Of a stretch of 64,000 nucleotides of DNA, positions 58,223 through 64,000 are shown one piece after another. The DNA is from Bacteroidota bacterium (lineage in GTDB: Bacteria > Bacteroidota > Bacteroidia > Chitinophagales > Chitinophagaceae). Below the pieces are notes generated by a model. The model saw only the letters and a program-made list of their open reading frames with translations. It was not told the origin of the DNA and did no database searches. Position 1 is the stretch's first letter. The number at the start of each line of letters is the position of its first letter. The translations under genes and the position numbers were made by a program. The stretch lies in contig JAEYWX010000029.1 in the NCBI GenBank assembly GCA_023428755.1, positions 124,001-188,000 of the forward strand, given 5' to 3'.

Positions 58223-60214
58223 ATGAACAAGGCAAAACTGATGATGGTGCTGCTGGTGGCCGTTGCTGCTCTGCAATTCACATCCTGTAAACCAAAAGGC
58301 GCATCAAGCGCAGCTAGCGGTGGCAATGCTGAAAAAGCATACGTAGCACCGGGCAAGTATGATGAATTTTACAATTTTGTGTCTGGCGGTTTTAGCGGAC
58401 AAATGAGCGTGTACGGATTACCCAGCGGACGTTTGTTCCGTGTGATCCCTGTATTTTCAGTAGATCCTGAAAAAGGATGGGGCTACAGCGAAGAAACAAA
58501 ACCCATGTTGATGACATCAAATGGTTTTGTTCCATGGGATGATCTGCACCACGTTTCGTTCTCTCAAACAAATGGTGAAATTGATGGTCGCTGGACATTT
58601 GGTAATGGTAACAATACACCACGTGTAGCAAGAATCGACAACAAAACGTTCAAAACAGCGGAAATTATTGAAATTCCCAACAGTGCCGGTAATCACTCAT
58701 CTCCCTTCATCACCGAAAATTCAGAGTATCTCGTAGCAGGCACTCGTTTCAGTGTTCCGATTGGTGATAATACAGATGTACCTATTTCATCTTACAAACA
58801 AAACTTCAAAGGTGTTATCAGTTTCATCAGCATTGGAAAAGAGCATGGTGAAATGGATATTGCATTCCAGTTGTTATTGCCTGGTGTAAACTTCGATCTC
58901 AGCCGTGCCGGAAAAGGACCCAGCCACGGTTGGTTCTTCTTCAGCTGCTATAACAGTGAGCAGGCAAACACATTGCTGGAAGTAAATGCTTCACAGCGTG
59001 ATAAAGATTTTATTCTTGCTGTAAACTGGAAAAAGGCAGAAGAATATCTCAAAGCCGGTAAAGGGGTGAAAAAACAAGTACGTTATGCACATAACAAATG
59101 GGATGAAGCAACACATACTGCCAAGCATGAGATCAGAACAGAAGTAACTGTGCTTGATCCTGCGATTTTAAAAGATATCTGCTACTTTATTCCATGTCCC
59201 AAATCACCACATGGTTGTGATACAGATCCAACAGGTGAATACATTGTGGGCAGTGGTAAACTCGCCGCAGTGATTCCTGTATTTTCTTTCACAAAAATTC
59301 AGAAAGCAATTGCTGATAAAACATACGATGGTGAATACGGTGGTATTCCTGTAATTAAATATGAAGCAGCATTGCATGGTGAAGTACAAAAGCCCGGCCT
59401 TGGACCATTGCATACAGAGTTTGATGCCAATGGTAATGCCTACACTTCGTTCTTTGTAAGCAGTGAAATCGTAAAGTGGAATGTAAAAGATTTGAAAGTA
59501 TTGGATCGTGTTCCTACTTATTATTCCATTGGTCACTTATCAGTACCCGGTGGCGATACAAGAAAGCCTTGGGGCAAATATGTGGTAGCGTATAATAAAA
59601 TTACGAAAGACCGTTACCTGCCAACCGGCCCTGAGTTAACACAGAGTGCACAAATATTCGATATCAGCGGCGATAAAATGCAACTGATCCTCGATTTTCC
59701 CACCATTGGTGAACCACACTATGCAGGTTCAATGCCGGCATCGTTGATCAAAGACAAGAGTTTGAAGATTTATAAGATCGATGACAACAAACATCCTTAT
59801 GTAACAAAAGGTGAAAAAGAATCGAAAGTAGTGCGTGAAGGAAATAAAATTCATGTGTACATGACATCGATCCGTTCGCACTTTGCACCCGATAATATTG
59901 AAGGTGTGAAGTTGGGCGATGAAGTGTATTTCCATGTTACCAACCTGGAACAGGATTGGGACGTGCCACATGGTTTTGCAGTGAAAGGTGCACTCAATGC
60001 AGAGTTGCTCATTATGCCGGGTGAAACACAAACATTGAAATGGGTTCCCGAAAAAACAGGGGTATATCCATTCTATTGTACCGATTTCTGTAGTGCATTG
60101 CACCAGGAAATGTCAGGATACATTCGAGTATCACCTGCAGGTAGTAATGTGCCGCTTACATTCAGCTTAGGTAAGCAGGGAGCTGATGCGGCTGAAGCAC
60201 CGGCAGCAAAATAA
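58223..60214 (+). CDS. nosZ: Nitrous oxide reductase, clade II (Sec-dependent)
   Basis: Reduces N2O to N2 in the periplasm. The 663-residue protein has a Sec/lipoprotein-type signal (MMVLLVAVAALQFTSC, Cys22) and no twin-arginine motif, which marks the clade II enzyme. The seven-blade propeller contains the CuZ histidines (DDLHHVSFSQTNG, GNHSSPF, PSHGWFF, SPHGCDTDP, LHTEFDANG, IGHLS), and the C-terminal cupredoxin domain has the CuA site Cys619-x3-Cys623-x3-His627-x2-Met630 in YCTDFCSALHQEM. A terminator-like hairpin follows before the accessory genes. Confidence 0.97.
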   Translation: MNKAKLMMVLLVAVAALQFTSCKPKGASSAASGGNAEKAYVAPGKYDEFYNFVSGGFSGQMSVYGLPSGRLFRVIPVFSVDPEKGWGYSEETKPMLMTSNGFVPWDDLHHVSFSQTNGEIDGRWTFGNGNNTPRVARIDNKTFKTAEIIEIPNSAGNHSSPFITENSEYLVAGTRFSVPIGDNTDVPISSYKQNFKGVISFISIGKEHGEMDIAFQLLLPGVNFDLSRAGKGPSHGWFFFSCYNSEQANTLLEVNASQRDKDFILAVNWKKAEEYLKAGKGVKKQVRYAHNKWDEATHTAKHEIRTEVTVLDPAILKDICYFIPCPKSPHGCDTDPTGEYIVGSGKLAAVIPVFSFTKIQKAIADKTYDGEYGGIPVIKYEAALHGEVQKPGLGPLHTEFDANGNAYTSFFVSSEIVKWNVKDLKVLDRVPTYYSIGHLSVPGGDTRKPWGKYVVAYNKITKDRYLPTGPELTQSAQIFDISGDKMQLILDFPTIGEPHYAGSMPASLIKDKSLKIYKIDDNKHPYVTKGEKESKVVREGNKIHVYMTSIRSHFAPDNIEGVKLGDEVYFHVTNLEQDWDVPHGFAVKGALNAELLIMPGETQTLKWVPEKTGVYPFYCTDFCSALHQEMSGYIRVSPAGSNVPLTFSLGKQGADAAEAPAAK

Positions 60215-60238
60215 AAAGTTGAGGATAATTATCATATG

Positions 60239-60282
60239 CGGGCCTGTAATTCCATGCAGGAAAAGCAGGCCCGTATTTTTTT
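60239..60282 (+). terminator. Hairpin with T-tract between nosZ and the nosL fusion
   Basis: CGGGCCTG (60239-60246) and CAGGCCCG (60266-60273) pair across a 19-base loop, followed by TA and seven T residues (60276-60282). It would reduce read-through from the abundant nosZ message into the accessory genes. Confidence 0.85.
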
Positions 60283-60299
60283 GATCAAATGAACAAACC

Positions 60300-61301
60300 A
60301 TGAACAAGCCATTATCACCTTTAGCCCGGATGTTATCATTGATCTGCGGAATTATTTTAGTTGTCGTCATTTTTGTACCAATGTGGCGCATTGATCTGGC
60401 GGCTCCACAATATCCGGAGGGATTGGTGTTGAAGATCCATGCAAATAAGTTGTCGGGTGATGTAGATGTGATCAATGGATTGAATCACTACATTGGCATG
60501 CGTAAACTGGTGGAGGCTGATTTTGTTGAATTCAAAATACTACCCTTTCTCATCGGTTTTTTTGCATTTCTGGGTGTTCTTACCTACTTCGTAAACCGCC
60601 GTTGGCTCTTGTACAGCTTTGCAGTATTGTACATCCTCTTTGGCATTATTGCTATGTATGATTTTTACAGATGGGAGTACGATTATGGGCACAACCTTGA
60701 TCCAACTGCTGCCATTGTTGTTCCGGGTATGGCTTATCAACCACCATTGATCGGGTTTAAACAATTGCTCAACTTCGGTGCCTATTCGTTTCCGGATGTT
60801 GGCGGTTATATTTTCATTGGCGTGGGATTGATCCTTGTTTTTTTAATGATCAAAGAACGGAAAGTAAAACCGGCACTTACAAAAGTATCGGCAGTAGTAT
60901 TGCTGTTAGTTGGTTTACAAAGTTGTGCATCGGGTCCACAGCCCATCAGCTTTGGAAAAGATGCCTGTCATTTTTGTAAGATGATCATCAGCGATCAGCG
61001 GTTTGGTGCAGAGCTGATAACCGATAAATATAAAATTTATAAGTTCGACGATACGCATTGTATTGTATCATTCATGAAATCAGGAGAACTGCAGCAATCA
61101 CAAATTGCAGAAATCTATCTGGTTGATTATTCGCAGCAGGGACAATTGGTAAAAGCCAGCGAAAGTTTTTTACTGCAAAGCGATGATCTGCGGAGCCCCA
61201 TGGGCGGTAACGTGGCCGCTTTTACAGCCGAAGACAGTTTGCTCAAATTTAAACAGGAGCTCAACGGAGCTGCAGTAAGCTGGACTGACTTATTACAATA
61301 A
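60300..61301 (+). CDS. nosL: Membrane protein fused to NosL copper chaperone
   Basis: A 333-residue two-part protein. Residues 1-190 form a membrane domain: a first helix (LSLICGIILVVVIFVPMW), a periplasmic loop, and three further helices (FLIGFFAFLGVLTYFV, LLYSFAVLYILFGIIAM, VGGYIFIGVGLILVFLM). Residues 195-333 are a NosL domain with the Cu(I) motif Cys223-x2-Cys226-x-Met228 in DACHFCKMIISDQRFGAEL and the SPMGGNVAAF element. The junction keeps a lipobox-like VGLQSC as if NosL once had its own lipoprotein signal. NosL carries copper to NosZ. It overlaps nosD by one base. Confidence 0.9.
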   Translation: MNKPLSPLARMLSLICGIILVVVIFVPMWRIDLAAPQYPEGLVLKIHANKLSGDVDVINGLNHYIGMRKLVEADFVEFKILPFLIGFFAFLGVLTYFVNRRWLLYSFAVLYILFGIIAMYDFYRWEYDYGHNLDPTAAIVVPGMAYQPPLIGFKQLLNFGAYSFPDVGGYIFIGVGLILVFLMIKERKVKPALTKVSAVVLLLVGLQSCASGPQPISFGKDACHFCKMIISDQRFGAELITDKYKIYKFDDTHCIVSFMKSGELQQSQIAEIYLVDYSQQGQLVKASESFLLQSDDLRSPMGGNVAAFTAEDSLLKFKQELNGAAVSWTDLLQ

Positions 61302-62533
61302 TGCAACGACTACTCACCATATTATTTCTTGCCGTTGCTGTAGCTGCAAATGCTGCCACATTGAAAGTAGGAGCTTCTCACAAGTATAAAACCATCCGGC
61401 AGGCAATTGCCGATGCAGCTGATGGCGATAGCATTTTGATTTATGCAGGTGTGTATAAAGAACAACAACTCATTATAGAAAAGCAATTGTTCATTCGTGG
61501 TATTGATTGGCCGGTACTTGATGGCGAACAGAAATATGAAATTGTAACAATTCGTAAAAGCGGAACCCTGGTTGAGGGAATCCTGTTCCGGCACTCCGGG
61601 CGAAGCAGTTATAATGATATTGCAGCATTACGGATAGCCGATTGCAGAAATGTAATTGTGCGCAATAATCAATTTGAAAATAGTTTTTTTGGAATTTATT
61701 CGCAACATGCAACTGCAGCTGTTATCATCAATAACAAACTGCGTTCCGATGCGAAGGATGAAATATCATCGGGCAACGGTATTCATTGCTGGAAAAGTGA
61801 CCGTATGTTTATTGCCGGCAACAGTATTACCGGACACCGGGATGGTATCTACTTTGAATTTGTAACCAATTCAACCATCAAACAAAACATCAGTACACAA
61901 AATGTGCGGTATGGATTGCATTTTATGTTTTCCAATACCAATACCTATCTCTCCAACACATTTAAAGATAACGGTGCAGGCGTAGCAGTAATGTATTCGA
62001 AAGGAATCAGCATGTACAACAATACATTTTCTGATAACTGGGGAACGGCTGCGTATGGCATTTTGATGAAAGATATTACTGACAGTCATGTGCAGGGTAA
62101 TCATTTTTTACGGAATACCGTTGCTGTAATGATGGAGGGAAGTAACCGTATTCAACTGTTGAAAAATACATTTGAACAAAATGGCTGGGCGTTAAAGATC
62201 CAGGCAAGCTGCATGGAAAATAAAATTGCACAAAATAATTTTAAAGCCAACTCTTTTGATGTGGCTACCAATGGGGAATTAATGCTGAATTTATTTCAGC
62301 GAAACTATTGGGATAAATACGAAGGCTACGATCTGAACCGCAATGGAATTGGCGATGTGCCTTTTCGTCCGGTGAGTATGTATGCCATGATCAGTGAACG
62401 AAACAGTTCCAGCATGATGCTCTACCGCAGTTTTATTGTTGGACTGCTGGATAAAGCCGAGCGTATGTTACCTGTTTTAACACCGGTGGATCTGAAAGAT
62501 GATGAACCTTCTATGAAACCAATCAAATTCTGA
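61301..62533 (+). CDS. nosD: Periplasmic NosD maturation protein
   Basis: A 410-residue exported protein (signal 1-18, ending ANA-AT) with a right-handed beta-helix of CASH/parallel beta-helix repeats (HKYKTIRQAIADAADGDSIL, NVIVRNNQFENSFFGIYSQ, GISMYNNTFSDNWGTAAYG). NosD works with the NosFY ABC transporter to supply sulfur for the CuZ centre of NosZ. The C-terminal RNGIGDVPFRPVSMY segment is typical. Start overlaps the nosL stop (TAATG), and nosF begins four bases after its stop. Confidence 0.95.
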   Translation: MQRLLTILFLAVAVAANAATLKVGASHKYKTIRQAIADAADGDSILIYAGVYKEQQLIIEKQLFIRGIDWPVLDGEQKYEIVTIRKSGTLVEGILFRHSGRSSYNDIAALRIADCRNVIVRNNQFENSFFGIYSQHATAAVIINNKLRSDAKDEISSGNGIHCWKSDRMFIAGNSITGHRDGIYFEFVTNSTIKQNISTQNVRYGLHFMFSNTNTYLSNTFKDNGAGVAVMYSKGISMYNNTFSDNWGTAAYGILMKDITDSHVQGNHFLRNTVAVMMEGSNRIQLLKNTFEQNGWALKIQASCMENKIAQNNFKANSFDVATNGELMLNLFQRNYWDKYEGYDLNRNGIGDVPFRPVSMYAMISERNSSSMMLYRSFIVGLLDKAERMLPVLTPVDLKDDEPSMKPIKF

Positions 62534-62537
62534 AATC

Positions 62538-63236
62538 ATGATCATTGCCAATAACGTTACCAAAACATTCGGCAAATTAAAAGCACTGGATAATGTAAGT
62601 GTGAATTGCTTACGTGGACAAACCATTGCATTGATTGGCCCGAATGGAAGTGGTAAAACCACACTCATCAAATCCATACTGGGAATGGTGGTGCCCGACA
62701 GTGGCTTTATTACGTTTGACCAGGATAATATTCTGCACACTTGGATGTACAGGGAACGTATTGGTTATATGCCGCAGATCGGCCGGTACCCTGAGAATAT
62801 GAGTATTGCACAGGTATTTGCTATGATGCGTGATATTCGAAAAAATGTAACAAGTACCGATGAAGAGCTGATTGAAGCATTTGGACTCGAAGAAATGATG
62901 CAGAAGAAAATGCGAACACTCAGCGGAGGTACACGTCAAAAAGTAAGTGCATCACTGGCTTTTTTATTTAATCCGGATGTGTTGATATTGGATGAACCAA
63001 CTGCGGGACTTGATCCGGTTGCTTCCGAAATTTTGAAGCAGAAGATCATCAAAGAAAAACAAAAAGGGAAACTGATTCTTATTACATCGCATGTGCTAAG
63101 TGAACTCGACGATGTGGTGAGTGAAATTATTTATTTGCAGGACGGAAAACTGCAGTTTCATAAAACCTTGCAACAGTTACAACGAGATACCGGTGAAGTG
63201 AAACTGGCAAAAGCCATTGCACAAATCATGAAATAA
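62538..63236 (+). CDS. nosF: NosF ABC transporter ATPase
   Basis: A 232-residue ATP-binding subunit. Walker A is LIGPNGSGKTTLIKSILG, the Q-loop lies in RIGYMPQIGRYPENMS, the ABC signature is LSGGTRQKVSASLAF, Walker B is VLILDEPTAGLDPVASEIL, and the switch His is in LITSHVLSELDD. With NosY it exports a sulfur species needed for NosZ metal-centre assembly. It is followed by nosY with two bases between. Confidence 0.97.
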   Translation: MIIANNVTKTFGKLKALDNVSVNCLRGQTIALIGPNGSGKTTLIKSILGMVVPDSGFITFDQDNILHTWMYRERIGYMPQIGRYPENMSIAQVFAMMRDIRKNVTSTDEELIEAFGLEEMMQKKMRTLSGGTRQKVSASLAFLFNPDVLILDEPTAGLDPVASEILKQKIIKEKQKGKLILITSHVLSELDDVVSEIIYLQDGKLQFHKTLQQLQRDTGEVKLAKAIAQIMK

Positions 63237-63238
63237 AG

Positions 63239-64000
63239 ATGCGAATTATGCGTACCATTATCAAATATGTAGTGTTGGATTTGATCCGGAACCGGATCAT
63301 TCTTGCGTACACGTTTTTTCTGCTGGCCATGTCGTTCGGTATTTTTAATATGGATGCCAATGCAACGAAAGGCATTATGAGTTTAATGAACCTGGTGCTC
63401 ATTTTTATTCCATTGGTGAGTATCGTTTTTTCAACGATCTATGTCTACAATTCATCAGAGTTTATTGAATTGCTGGTAGCACAGCCGTTGAAACGAAAAT
63501 CGCTTTGGCTCAGTATTTATTTCGGCCTTTCACTTTCCATGCTGCTTGCTTTTTTTGTGGGTGTAGGGATTCCGGTAATGATCTACGACGGAACAACAAC
63601 CGGTATTACACTTATTCTATCGGGTACATTTCAAACACTCATCTTTACAGGTATTGCCTTGCTGGCTTCAGTTATAACAAGAGATAAAGCAAAAGGCATT
63701 GGTGTTTCTATATTGCTGTGGTTTTTCTTTACACTTATTTACGATGCCATTGTTTTGCTGCTGTTATTCCAGTTCAGCGATTACCCGTTGGAAAAACCGA
63801 TGATCGCCCTGAGCATGCTCAACCCGGTTGATCTTTCAAGAATATTAGTATTGTTGAAACTCGACATTTCTGCATTGATGGGTTATACCGGCGCAGTGTT
63901 CAATGAGTTTTTTGGTGGTGCAACAGGCATGGCTCTTTCGGCTGTTGTGTTACTGCTTTGGACGGCATTGCCTGTCTGGGCTTCGTTACGAAAATTTCAA
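63239..64000 (+). CDS. nosY: NosY ABC transporter permease, truncated by the window edge
   Basis: The frame stays open from the ATG at 63239 to the last base (254 codons), so only the C-terminal end is missing. It starts MRIMRTIIKYVVLDLIRNRI and shows at least five hydrophobic helices, including LVLIFIPLVSIVFSTIYVY, FGLSLSMLLAFFVGVGIPVM, LIFTGIALLASVIT and LLWFFFTLIYDAIVLLLLF, as in ABC-2/NosY permeases. An EFIELLVAQPLKR segment after the second helix is typical of this family. It completes the nosFY transporter. Confidence 0.93.
   Translation, partial: MRIMRTIIKYVVLDLIRNRIILAYTFFLLAMSFGIFNMDANATKGIMSLMNLVLIFIPLVSIVFSTIYVYNSSEFIELLVAQPLKRKSLWLSIYFGLSLSMLLAFFVGVGIPVMIYDGTTTGITLILSGTFQTLIFTGIALLASVITRDKAKGIGVSILLWFFFTLIYDAIVLLLLFQFSDYPLEKPMIALSMLNPVDLSRILVLLKLDISALMGYTGAVFNEFFGGATGMALSAVVLLLWTALPVWASLRKFQ

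Overview
The window reads as chromosome of a Gram-negative Bacteroidota bacterium, most likely a member of the Chitinophagaceae. The reasons are lipoprotein and FG-GAP families typical of that phylum, propeller-type sensor kinases paired with NarL-type regulators, promoters of the TTTG / TAnnTTTG kind in place of E. coli -35/-10 boxes, almost no Shine-Dalgarno sequences, and many short palindromic intergenic repeats. No rRNA, tRNA, CRISPR array, transposase or integrase was seen.

Layout. 0-3.1 kb: the end of a probable sigma-factor/anti-sigma type pair, then small orphan genes (one SUKH/SMI1-like) separated by copies of a dispersed repeat. 3.1-6.8 kb: a secreted penicillin-acylase family hydrolase and a helical-repeat protein, on the minus strand. 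7-16.9 kb: branched-chain amino acid biosynthesis, leuA-leuB-ilvE-ilvD-ilvB-ilvN-ilvC, all on the plus strand, followed by nitrogen assimilation genes gltB-gltD-amt and a porin (17-26 kb). 26-28.7 kb: agmatine to putrescine genes (aguB, a four-helix-bundle gene, aguA). 28.8-33.9 kb: a repeat-rich stretch of minus-strand genes (Spy-like protein, CaCA antiporter, universal stress protein, two lipoproteins). 34-36.5 kb: PEP carboxylase. 37.9-51.9 kb: a two-component system and a string of small envelope/secreted genes. 52-55.5 kb: a large FG-GAP/ASPIC lipoprotein. 55.6-64 kb: a nitrous oxide reductase (nos) cluster with its own Crp/Fnr regulator, running off the right edge inside nosY.

Four regulatory observations stand out. 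(1) A 33-codon leader peptide gene with a dense run of Leu, Val and Ile codons precedes a perfect intrinsic terminator just upstream of ilvE: a textbook ilv attenuator in a phylum where such leaders are little described to my knowledge. (2) Eight copies of a 16-bp palindrome (TCACATG-TT-CATGTGA) lie in intergenic gaps between 37.8 and 51.0 kb. Seven of them are followed, 31-32 nt from their centre, by a Bacteroidota -7 box. This suggests a local regulon of the encoded NarL-type response regulator, including a 32-residue small protein and a possible small RNA. (3) Crp/Fnr-type palindromes sit 29.5 nt from the -7 boxes of the nos operon, of a divergent haem-copper-like membrane protein and, with a different half-site, of a DinB gene next to another Crp/Fnr gene. 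(4) GC-rich palindromic repeats are built in frame into the termini of IlvE, IlvD, IlvB and AguA.

All calls come from reading the sequence and recalled family knowledge. No database search, folding program or motif scanner was run.
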